The notes under the pieces: model-generated
What the model was told of the DNA's origin: nothing
Databases searched by the model: none
What the model saw: the letters and a program-made list of their open reading frames with translations, nothing else
Assembly (NCBI GenBank): GCA_014825775.1
Contig: MVAQ01000143.1
Location: 1 to 55,446 of the forward strand
DNA: 55,446 nt
DNA from: Krasilnikovozyma curviuscula
Taxonomy: Eukaryota > Basidiomycota > Tremellomycetes > Cystofilobasidiales > Mrakiaceae
Direction: 5' to 3'
Program-made: the position numbers and the translations under genes
Shown here: positions 1-9,993 of the stretch, piece by piece
Layout of the letters: each line of letters begins with the position of its first letter
Position numbering within the stretch: position 1 is the first letter of the stretch

Positions 1-402
1 CCTGATGGATCCGTTTTCGACATCTCTTCTTGTTCGTAGCGTCATCTCATCTCTCTTCGTATTTTTTTGAGCTGGCACCAAGACTAAAGCGGCCTCTGTT
101 CATTTTCCCTCTTCTTCTTGGTATCTGGTTTTCTTTTGTTCTCCTCCTGTGTAAAATCAGCCTGGTAGCTCTCTGCACAAGGGGGATTTAACGACACCAA
201 CCTACTTTCTGTACGATCGCTTGTTTGATCTGACATAAGGGTGAGTTGACCTGCATTTCCTTGCCTCATTCCCCTTATTTATGGGACGTTTGAAAGATCC
301 AAAGCTTATTCTTGTTGCTCCTTCGACCTATATTGTGCTCTAATCTTTCCTGCCCAACTGCACTCGGCAGTCAACTCTCTAGCACCTTTCGACGACTCAA
401 AC
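1..402. other. Upstream region of the BNI4-like gene
   Basis: No gene is supported here. The stretch is pyrimidine-rich on the + strand, as is common for promoters and 5' leaders in this group of fungi, and it runs straight into the ATG at 403. Short open frames on both strands show no recognisable protein. A 5' untranslated intron cannot be excluded. Confidence 0.5.
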
Positions 403-3400
403 ATGGCTGTCGTCCTCGAAAGACCAGCACCAACCCACGTCAACTCTGCATCCTCTGTCCCTTCTCGGCCGTCAATAGGGACCCACAGGATGTCTTACAG
501 TAGTGCGCCAAGCAGATCCGTCTCTGCTCCGTTACCTGGCTCTCGACCTGGGTCAACCCCTCCATTCATTGGTCACCCGCAGGAGTGGGCAGGATTCCCA
601 CAACATCATCATTATACACCCAATGGATTTAGCCCTCAGTTCCAGTATTATCAACAACAGCAGCTGCCAGGTCAGCAACAATGGTCTCCTCAGCAACTTG
701 CTGCTTGGGCGGCCGCTTATCAATCTGTGCGTCTCATTCACTTTCGCAAAAGTCACATCACTCAATATCCTTAATTACTAATACTCCTTATGTGGTACTC
801 CTTGAATCAGATGATGTTCAACCAGGCAACTTCACCGCAGCATCAGCAGTCGCCTTTCCAATTCCCTTCCTCACCTTACACCGACTCTCACAACCAGTTC
901 AGACCTCCACCACCGCTAGGCCACCGTCGTCGTACCTCTAGTGGACCCAGTCCTCGTACTCACACCTACAACGACTCCTCAACATCTACTAACAGCGCCG
1001 GCGGATACAGTGTCTCATCGCCACCCCCTCAACGCCGCTACAGCCCTCAATTGAAAGAAAAGACCCCTACTTCAACCCAGACCCAGCCATCTACAATAAC
1101 CACGCAATCAAATGGAAACCATTGGTCTACTAGTCCTGCAGCTTCACCGCAACGAACACAACCTCCTCCACCATCGTCACCTAATAACATCCCTCAAGGT
1201 GACGCTGGATTTCACCCATACCGACGTCCAGCAAAGAAGACTGGTATCGTATCCGACGGTCCCGAAATCTTTTCTCCAAAGCCCGTAGTTGCTAGTCCAG
1301 TAATGATCGGCCACACAGGTGGCAGCATCGACTCAACTAGCTCGTCAAACTCCGGAACCACAAAGAGTCACAATCCAAACAGCTCTGTGAGCTCCAGTAC
1401 GAGCGCAGGAGCAGGAGGGAGTGGTAGTGGAGACTCACTCTACAAGAGTACGGTAACTGGTGGACGCAGAAGTTCGGTCTCTAGTGAGAAGTCTTCTCGA
1501 CCACCTTCCTCATCAGCTTCACCGCCACCGTCAGTTCGAGCAGCCTCACCATCAAGCTCGTTCCACGAAAGAACAAGCAGCACTTCGAAGCCTCTTTCGA
1601 AGCCGAGCCCGTTGAGTCAGAGCACAGGAGCTGATTCTGACGCTGGAAGCATTGCTTCTGCTTTGGAGAAGAAGAACGTACTATCTTTCAAGTTCGGTGT
1701 TGGAAGCAGTGGAAAAGGAAAGAAAACGGAAGAATCTCTTACAGAGCCCAAGAAACAACCCGAAGTGCCTCTTTCACCACCAGCGCCAGCTTCCAATCTG
1801 TCATCCCTTCCCTCTCTTCCAGCCAGCAAATCACTTAGTGCGCTGCGAGCACCTGCCCCTTCAGTACCAGCATCTTCTCTACCATCACCTGCTTTCAACA
1901 CCGAATCTTCACTAAATGCTCCCTTCCGAGGCAGCTCTCAATTCGAAACGGCTTCATTTGAGTCTGTGTCGTTCACTGCAGCGCCAGTCAACGAACAACC
2001 CTCGACCAGGAAGAAAAGTCTGTTCAGTATGAAGAACGCCTCAACTGATAACATATCGATAGCTAGTGCTGCTAGCAGCGCTAGCATGATGATTAGAAAG
2101 ATCGGTAGTGGATTCAAGATGGCGCGAAAAAACAGGTGAGCCTGTTCTATTTGGGGTTTTGTTTGAAGATTGCGACTGACCAGACTATATTTTCTTTTTT
2201 AAAGTCTTGCTGGAATTTCCAACATCTTCAAAGACAAGGAGACAAAGTCTTCTGATGACGTTCCAGAAGGTAAACCAACGAAGGAGAAAAAAAAGGGCTT
2301 CAAAGGTTTCGGTCGCAAGGCTGCCGCTTCATCCTCAACCGTTTCTCACTTTACCGCTGAGCACGATCGAACTGGATCGGGTGGATTCGATGAAGACGCT
2401 ATTATTTCAGGTCTTTCGCCAGCTGCCAAACTTGCCAGGCAACACACCCTCAAATCCAAAGCTCAGGAGGAAGAAGCCGTGTCCAGGCCGAGTGCCAGCC
2501 CCTCCCAACGTTCTTCAATGGAAGTTCCACCAGCCTGGGAAAGGAACACATCCTCTCGTCAAAGTGGGGAAAGTCAGCGGGATTCCCCTGCCTGGGCAAG
2601 AGGAGAGCAGGAAGTTGACGAATTTGGTGGAGGGTACGACGAGGAGAATGGTTTCGACTCTGAATTCGAAGAGTTTTCCAGACCTGCAACTCCAGAGAGA
2701 TACTCTAGTTGGGGTAGAGGGAAGCCAGATCTTTCACGAGTTCCCATCAAAGGCATCCTCAAAGGTGCGCTTTTTCGTGCCCATTCACTAAAGAGGCTTC
2801 AATATTGACTTTAATAATTCGTTGTTATTCAGCTGTATCTTCATACAGCGACAGTTCCTTTCCAGAAGGACCAGCAGCCCCCTGGACGCGCGGACGAACC
2901 AACTCAGCCGACACAACTTCCGACGCACCTAACGCAATGCCCACCCTTCCACCATCCGATCCTGACCACATCGATGGTCTACATCACCATCATTACCCCA
3001 AACAAACGTCAAATTCTAGCGTTTACGACCCATTCTCTGCTGATTTCAACCCATTCGGAAATCACAACGCCGATGTATCGATAGATCTTTCAATCCAACC
3101 TCCTACAGCCGACAGGTTCTCCTCTCCATTTTCCAATCCAACCCATAACTCGTCCGCTCCAGCTCTGGCTCACTACGGGGAAGAAAGCACTATTACTTCG
3201 TCTGTGCACCTCAGCAGAGCTCAAACAGCGCCTCTTCAAAAGAAGCAGCTGGTTTGGGCGCCGAACTGTGCGGTATACCATACCTTCGCATCCGAAGCAT
3301 ATGGTAAGTTATCTCTGTTATCTACTATATGCTGCTTGTTGTAGCTGAAAACGAATATTCTCCTATGTCTTCCATAGACCGTCGCAGTGAGCCTGGAACC

Positions 3401-3596
3401 GCCAATCGGTTAACTCCACAACTTGCGCAGGAAATCAAAGCTTTCCTCAACCAATACAAATTGGAAGAGATGGAGGTTCACCCTGCGTCTCGAAACCAGT
3501 GAGTTAAAGAATGTCGATGAGACATGTCTTAGTACCTCTCCAATCACTGTGCTGATAGCCTCCATCGTCTTTCGCAGCACCCACTTCTTTGTATAA
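403..3596 (+). CDS. BNI4-like protein phosphatase-1 (Glc7) targeting protein, six exons
   Basis: A predicted 939-residue protein from exons 403-726, 811-2135, 2205-2764, 2833-3303, 3378-3498 and 3578-3596, which sum in frame to TAA. The first 700 residues are Ser/Pro/Gln-rich and look disordered. The C-terminal 65 residues hold the block that marks fungal Bni4-type proteins: YDRR (893-896), then NRLTP, EEMEVH and a final HTHFFV. The last exon encodes only that tail. In yeast, Bni4 brings phosphatase Glc7 to the septin ring to place chitin synthase. Two possible PP1-docking sites are visible: GILK at 733-736 (SILK type) and KQLVW at 874-878, in the position of the yeast RVxF site but with Leu for Val. 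Family membership rests on remembered consensus, not a search. Confidence 0.8.
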
Positions 3597-4228
3597 TAAC
3601 CTCATGTTTCTCAACTGTTCTAGTCTATGTCCATTCCTCACAGCAATTTGCTTCATGTGTACCATCAATTTTACATTTCATCCTCAGTACTCACTCCGCC
3701 CACATGATTTCCACGTCTTTCTCTTCTTTCAAAACAAAAAAGTTTCGGATCTTGCTACACAATCCTCTCATCATAGCATACCCTCATCACTCCTCTTACT
3801 CTTTGAGACGCACCCAATCCATTCCTAATCAATAGCTTCGTTCTCGCGCCTGCCACCCGCCTTCTCATCACCTCCAATCTTTGACCCATAGAGCTGCTCA
3901 GGACATTTCTTATAGAATACAGAAATCGAGTAGCGACGAATGATGGATTTTATTGCCTTCAGGTGGTGTTTGCTGAGGCTATGTTTCGTGGCCGGGAAGT
4001 GATGTTGCGCTTGACGATCCTGACTGCGGCTTGGAAGGAAAATAGAAACTCTCAAAGCGTATTTTCTTCTTACCATAAACTCGAAGTTTTTGGAGATTGA
4101 TGATTATGATAAAATCACGAAAATTGAGCGATTAATCCTCTTCTCGCTTGAGTTCAGTAGTAGCAATCTGACCGCTTTCACTCAACGATACAACGCTAAT
4201 GCAGTGAGCCTCTCCTACTCGAACAGCA
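3597..4228. other. Intergenic region between BNI4-like and PMU1-like genes
   Basis: About 630 bp holding the 3' end of the BNI4-like transcript and the promoter of the next gene. No coding potential with family resemblance was seen. The part from about 4085 to 4140 is A/T-rich (many aaaat and gat steps) and may carry the core promoter. No clear TATA element. Confidence 0.5.
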
Positions 4229-6262
4229 ATGGATACAGAGGATCGAGACGAAACCGCACCGTTCTTGCCTACGTCCACAGCTCGAGCCCCACGTTCGAAG
4301 CCCACCAGAGCGACCGTGAGAGCTCTCAAGGCGCTCCTAGGCGCTCTTGGACTGCTTCTCACCAGCTTAGTGATAGCTTCTATCTTTCTGGTTCTCAAGA
4401 GATCCAACATGGGACCAACTTTCAACGGAAACGAGAGGACTTCAATCTTCGCCCCATCGAATTACTCCATCGTCGACAAGTTTTTCATACAGAGCCAGGC
4501 TGGGTTTGATGGCATAGAATATGGTGAGTGCTGGCCTCTTTGGTGACTGTGTTGAGAAGGTAAAGGGCTCTTGTGCTGTTGCAACGAGCCGATAGCTGCT
4601 CAGGATTCTGCTGCAACTTGCAACGTTTTCGAGATGTGATGACTGGCCCTAACTCATTCTTAAATCCATATTGCAGATCTGTTGGAGGATTCTTTTGGAC
4701 TGCTTGATAAGGTGAGATTGACCAGTCAGGAATCTGAGATGTTCATGCACCTCTCACCTACGTTCATCTATCTGTCGTCGCCAGTCGAAGGGTCGCTGGT
4801 CAAATTTCATGAGGTAGGCTGCGTTCTATAACCTATCCTAGTAATTTCACGAGACGAGTTTTTCTGAGGATTTCGTAGAGCGATCAACAAGCTAAATCGA
4901 GAAAGCAACGATGAGACCGCTTATAAAGTGAGTTATTCCCAACGCTTGCTTCTCGTCATACATCGCCCATACATCGCTCAACACAATAAACTCTCAGGTG
5001 ATCTTCGCTGCTCGACATGGACAAGGTGTAAGCCTGTCGCCTCCTCCCGTGTATCGTATCGGAGGGCTCGCGAGCTCACTTTGCATTTGATTATCATTAG
5101 GAACACAACGCTGCCGAGTCAAAATACGGTACAGAAGCTTGGGACTGTAAATACAGTATGCTGTACGGAGACGATGAACTGACGTAAGCTCACCGATCCT
5201 TAACGCGTGATCTTGCTCACACTCCAGTTGGCTTTTTGCAGTTGGGGACCAGATCCACTCCTTACGAAGCTGGGTGTATCTCAAGCTCAGAAAGTCAATA
5301 TCGCGTGGAAGAGGGAGATTGAAAATGGCATCCCATTACCGACGAGCTTGTACTCATCTCCATTGAGACGAAGTGCAGAGACTCTTCGTTTGACATGGTG
5401 AGTGAACGTCTTCGTTTTTTCGAAGGTACAACTTCACTAAATAGCAATTTTTCATTGACCCAAAGGCATGATATTCTTCTCCCACCGGATCGCACCACAG
5501 GAACGGGTGGTAAACACGGCAACGTAGTCCCAAGAATTAAGGAGAACCTCAGAGAAGTCATCGGTTTACACGTGAGTTTCTACGAGAAATTTTCCTAGAC
5601 ACTTCATACTTGTAATTGTAGTACTGATTTTCTGTTTGGTCGCTATATCAGACTTGCGACAAGAGATCGACAAAGTCGGTGATTGCTGAAACTTTCCGTC
5701 AGTCGGTTTTTTTTCGTTGTCCTTCGTAACTTTGGAGAAAGAAAAAAACCTCTGACTGACGACAGTTCTTTTCGTTTATTTAGCATCCTACACGTTCGAC
5801 CCTTCGTTTACCGAGCAAGATCAGCTATGGAACGCGGACTATCAGGAGAAAGCACCGCACCAGGCCCTTCGAACACAACTAGTCCTTAATGAAGTAAACC
5901 TTCCTATCAAGTTTTTGCCTGAGAAAAACTGATCTGATACCAAAAGGTCTTCTTGCACATCTAGATCTTTGCGACCGATCCATCCCCGTTCATCTCCATC
6001 ACCGCTCACTCCGGTACCATCAATAGCCTGATGACTGTTACAGGACACAATCGATTTGGTATTGAACCTGGTGGATTCATTCCGATGGTGGTGAAGGCAG
6101 TCGGAGGCATTCAGGCGAGCCAGTCAGCGATTGTAAGTGTTTTTCTCACCTTTGCCTAGTTGGACCGCTGAGACTGAACTACTTCTTATGTAAATACAGA
6201 CTGCGGGTCAAAGTGCAACAAAGCCAGCTTGTGCGGAGGTACCTGTGAAGACCGAACTGTAA
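4229..6262 (+). CDS. Membrane-anchored histidine phosphatase, phosphoglycerate-mutase superfamily (PMU1-like)
   Basis: Twelve exons (4229-4523, 4677-4711, 4785-4813, 4879-4927, 4998-5027, 5101-5183, 5242-5397, 5466-5571, 5652-5697, 5784-5893, 5965-6132, 6200-6262) give exactly 390 codons. The catalytic ARHGQGEHN motif (RHG class) is formed across the 5027/5101 junction. SPLRRSAETL follows, and the second catalytic histidine lies in ITAHSG. These are the hallmarks of the histidine acid phosphatase/phosphoglycerate mutase fold, and the arrangement is like yeast Pmu1. Unlike the soluble yeast protein, the N terminus has an arginine/lysine-rich head and then a hydrophobic span at about residues 33-56 that reads as a type II signal anchor, so the catalytic domain probably faces the secretory lumen. 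Substrate unknown. Confidence 0.85.
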
Positions 6263-6661
6263 CCCAGATATACATCGCTCATTACCTGCTCTGACATGCG
6301 AGGTCAAATCGTTCCATTTTCGAAGAATAGGAAGAGGAAGAGTGATGAGAGTATTTTAAGATCTTAGTGCACATACAATGTAATGAGGGAAAACCATGCG
6401 CAAGTTAAACAGACGTGAGGAATGGATACATATCTCCAAATTTGTCCTACTAGAGGAACGCTTTGATTTCCTCTACTACTTATGGGGCTGATGGATCGTC
6501 AGTTCCACATCCTCCTAAAGTAACCCTAAAATCACGCAAACCAAACAGGTGTCATTTTGGAAAATAAATAAACACATTCTAATCCGAGGAAGCATAGGAG
6601 GAAAAGTTACTCTGGAGCGTCTTAGCCTTCACTGAAGCAAACTTGGGCTTTGCGAATTGCT
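6263..6661. other. Spacer between PMU1-like gene and tRNA-Leu
   Basis: About 400 bp with no supported gene. It contains the 3' end of the phosphatase transcript and the flank of the tRNA. A short A/T-rich stretch (aaaataaataaacac, near 6560) lies about 100 bp before the tRNA. Confidence 0.5.
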
Positions 6662-6743
6662 GGTCCGATGGTGGAGTGGTCTAACACGACGCACTTAAGC
6701 TGCGTTCCGGAAACGGGCACGAGTTCGAACCTCGTTCGGGCCA
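6662..6743 (+). tRNA. tRNA-Leu, anticodon UAA
   Basis: The 82-nt sequence folds as a class II tRNA. The acceptor stem ggtccga pairs with tcgggcc (one G-T pair), with discriminator A at 6743. The anticodon stem acgca/tgcgt encloses the 7-nt loop cttaagc, so the anticodon is TAA, reading leucine codon UUA. A variable arm with stem ccg/cgg and loop gaaa follows, then the T arm acgag-ttcgaac-ctcgt. The long variable arm and A73 agree with leucine identity. No intron is present. CCA is not encoded. Confidence 0.95.
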
Positions 6744-6747
6744 TAAT

Positions 6748-6760
6748 TTCTTTTTTTTTC
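6748..6760 (+). terminator. RNA polymerase III terminator of tRNA-Leu
   Basis: A run of T residues (ttctttttttttc) begins a few bases after the mature 3' end of the tRNA. This is the expected pol III stop signal. Confidence 0.8.
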
Positions 6761-6997
6761 TGATTTCGTGTTACGGTTCTTCCCAGAAGCACTATAATTT
6801 TATTTATTTATTTTTGAGCTGATCATTGTGCATCCTTCTGGAAGGGGGCGTTCGCCGGCGCACTGATAAAAGAAGGCTGGGTAATCACCGCTCCGCCATT
6901 TCATGCGGCCGTTTACGCCAAATCTCTCACCTCACACCACAAGTTGCACATCTAACATAGAGAAAATGTCACAGAGCCCTCTTCAGATCTCGTCAGC

Positions 6998-8354
6998 ATG
7001 CCAGTGAACGAAAAGCTCTCCAATGCCTTTGGCACCCTGGGTCAGTCTCCTCTTGTCGATGGCCTATTATACTGCATTACCTCGCCAGCTTCTCACGCCC
7101 TTTCTCCCAACAACAGGGACTGTCCTATGGTGTATACAGGTGTCTCCGCAGATCTGGAAATCGTACAGGGCCAAGAATACTGAAGGTCTCAGCTTTTGGT
7201 GAGTGTTCTCTCAGTCCTTACTTCTGGATTTCCATATCGTCGGGACTGGAGAATGAACTGATGATAACTTGCCCCCCTATTACGGCTTCCTCAAGGCTTA
7301 TGTGAGTCTCAATTTCCACTGAACGTAAAAGCTACAGGTGACAGAGACCGAACTGACACTATAAATCCAGGTTTCTTTGGTCCATTGCTTCGATATTCTT
7401 GGGAGCTTATAACATCACTCAGGATCTAAACATACCTGTGAGACCAAAGATCCTTTCATTTTGTTCTGATGACGTGAATATCTGACTGGTGTCGTAAATA
7501 TCTTTGCGATTGTAGCTCCTCATACAACCTCAAATGCTTGGAACGCTCACCGCAATTTCATTCTTCCAGTGCCTTTACTACCCCCCTGCTCAAAAGCTGT
7601 CCAAGAAACAGTGTGTTTGCTGTTTGGTTCTGTACCTGCTTCTGTTCGCTGGGGTTGAGGTCGGCTTGGTCTATGCTTGTCGAGTAGGTTCCCAGCTTCT
7701 TCAGTATAGGTAGGTGATCGCCTCATCCTCATCTGACCCTCGTACCTTTCCCTCAAGCTCGGCTTGAACAGAGGAGAAAATTCTGCCACACAAGCTATGG
7801 GTATCATCTCCTGCATCCTACTCGCTGTAGCGCTTCTGTACGTAGATCTCGATTGCTTTTAGATTGAGAAAGCAATCTCATCTCAAACCCTACCCCTTTT
7901 GCTGCTAGACCTCAGTACTACGAGATCTATCAGTTTGGATATGTCAAAGGCCTCAGCTTGACGTTCATGTTCATAGACATGGTCAGAGCGCTTACCAAAA
8001 ATTATATCCGGCTTTCTCCACTGAATCTTCTTCTCGAAACTCTGCTCTTTCTCTTTTCAGGCTGGTGGTGTATTTTCGGTCCTTTCTCTCATATGGGAAC
8101 CTTCTTTTGACGCGATTGCAGCGGTACGTACAGCGTCTTCCTGCAATCTTCACCGCGTGACGTTTTGACATTCTATCATTTGCTCTCGTCAGGCCAATTA
8201 CATCGGCGTGGTCGTACTCGATGGAGGTGTTCTACTCCTTGCGGCTATACTGAACCCCATCCACGCCAAGAAAGTGAGACGAGCAGCAGTAACGGAGACG
8301 ACCTCTCATCAGCACACGCCAATCCCACTAGATACTGGCAATACATCAGCCTGA
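6998..8354 (+). CDS. PQ-loop repeat membrane protein
   Basis: Nine exons (6998-7040, 7117-7198, 7296-7301, 7371-7437, 7516-7709, 7772-7837, 7909-7981, 8061-8123, 8193-8354) sum to 252 codons. Two PQ-loop motifs are visible: VSPQIWKSYRAKNTEGLSFW near the N terminus and LPQYYEIYQFGYVKGLS in the second half, each followed by hydrophobic helices. This fits the seven-helix PQ-loop family, whose characterised members include vacuolar/lysosomal cationic amino-acid and cystine exporters. The subfamily, and so the substrate, cannot be told from sequence alone. The third exon is only 6 nt. Leaving it out keeps frame but shortens the first PQ repeat by two residues. The start at 6998 is the first ATG that reads into the repeat. 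Confidence 0.85.
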
Positions 8355-8454
8355 CAGACTATGTTGTACCAACTAGCTCCGCGGTAATTCCACGTACAAA
8401 TTTAGAACATCAATAGAAGCACACTGTATTATAAGATTTACATATCCCGACGAC

Positions 8455-9654
8455 TTAATCATAAGCTCCGTGCGTTTTCGAATGGCCAAACCTACTGCTC
8501 AAACCCTTCGCGTCATCTATCTTCGCCTGACGAGACTTCTCATCCATTAGTCGACCCGTCACGGACATGTGCAGGTCGCGGTCCCAGATCGGCGGGGGAG
8601 CGTCGTCTTTGGACCGCTTCTTTTCCTTCTCCTTGGTGCTGTGTAGATCGACAAGGGTAGCTGCTCTATGTTTCGACTAGTAAGAAGAATGCGGTCAGGG
8701 GCTTGATACCTGAACCAATATTTTCACGACCAAATGCAAAGGCGACTTACATTGTGCGTGTCGATTGTGTTCCTGATATCCTCATCCCTTTTCTGCCTCC
8801 TCCGTTTCGACTCCACATCCTCACTAGAAGCAGCACCCACAGAATCCTCTGCCCGTCGTTTCTTGCCAGAAACTTCATCTTGTAGTCGTTGCAGACGCTT
8901 CATTCGAAGTTGCGATAGCAAAGGGAGTCAGCAACGGATGGAAAAGGGGGAAACCAGTTACGTGGAGAAAGCGAGCTCACCTCTGCTGGAGTTTCCGTCC
9001 ATAGTGATTGGTCTGATGATTTGATTGGTGCTGCTGAGACTCTGTTGAACGATGTCTGCGCTCGCGGCACTTTGCTCAGATCCAAAGCTGAGAGAAAGCA
9101 GGGTGGTCAGTACCAGCCCACTAACTTAATCAGCAAACATACTTACAACTGAGAACATCACCAGCTTCAGGCGGTTTCAACATCCATTCCTCCCTCTTGA
9201 TAGCTTTGGGTTTCGCAGCCTCCTCCCTCTCCTTTGCCCACCTCTCTTCCCTCTCTCTGAACTCCTTCGCACCAGAACTGAAATCACTTGCTGTTCCTGA
9301 TGCACTGGGTAAAGAAGGTCCGACGACATCGTCGTCGTCTGACTCGGAGTAGGTTTCTTCGTACGACTGAGGCGGTCGAGCTGGACCCACAATGACGGCA
9401 GGCTGCTGCTGGCGTCGAGCAGCAAGTAGGTGAGGTGGTAGTGATGGACCAGACTCTTCCTCTTCGTCACTTCCTTCGTCGGGTTCGTCGTTCGAGGCGG
9501 ATGGCTGAAGATGAGGAGGGAACGCTGGACCTACAGTCGACGACGAAGCTGGTGCTGGTGGAAAAGAAGGGCCCTGTTCGTCTTCCGAGTCTGAATCTGC
9601 ATTGTTAGCTAGGTTCTGCAGGTGGGGTGGAAGCATGGGCCCTATGCCAGACAT
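8455..9654 (-). CDS. GPALPP1-like protein, DUF3752 domain
   Basis: Four exons (9654-9147, 9087-8981, 8897-8751, 8676-8455) give 327 residues. The N-terminal half carries about six spaced GPxxPP-type motifs (GPMLPPHL, GPSFPP, GPAFPPHL, GPSLPPHL, GPARPP, GPSLPS) in an acidic, Ser/Asp/Glu-rich background. A conserved core, WMLKPPEAGDV...WTETPAE, follows. The C-terminal basic segment ending GLSSRFGHSK is the DUF3752 signature. The family is eukaryote-wide, probably nuclear, and poorly understood. The first exon reads open upstream of 9654, but MSGIGPMLPP is the natural start because the family begins with this motif. Convergent with the PQ-loop gene, with about 100 bp between stops. Confidence 0.85.
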
Positions 9655-9993
9655 TTCGCTAAAAAGATGAGCTTGGACGAATTGACGTTGCGAGCAGACT
9701 GATTTAAGCATGGTGGCTCTAGAGGTAAGTTGGCAAGCTACCCAGAAGGATTTAATATCATTATACATCTATAAGAGTTTGGATTTATGCTTTGTTCACA
9801 GGGGACTTTTCACGTTGACTGCGTCAATGAAGTTAATGTTCGTTCAGCAGGTATCAAATGGTACAATACTAGTAAGGAGTGTCTCCGTGCGACAAACCGA
9901 AATTAGCAGCAAAGAATGGATGAAAAGGAAAACACATTATTTTGAGGTGTTCGGAGGTGGTGAAGAAGGTGGTCGGTGAAATTGTGATTGCGA
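9655..9993. other. Spacer between RVS167 and GPALPP1-like genes
   Basis: About 340 bp between the stop of RVS167 and the start of the GPALPP1-like gene, both on the - strand. It must hold the RVS167 3' end and the promoter of the next gene. No conserved element or coding sequence was recognised. Confidence 0.5.

Noticed and set aside
9655..9768. N-terminal extension of the GPALPP1-like protein
   Set aside because: The open frame continues upstream, but family members begin with the GPMLPP motif. The extra residues look like read-through of the 5' leader.
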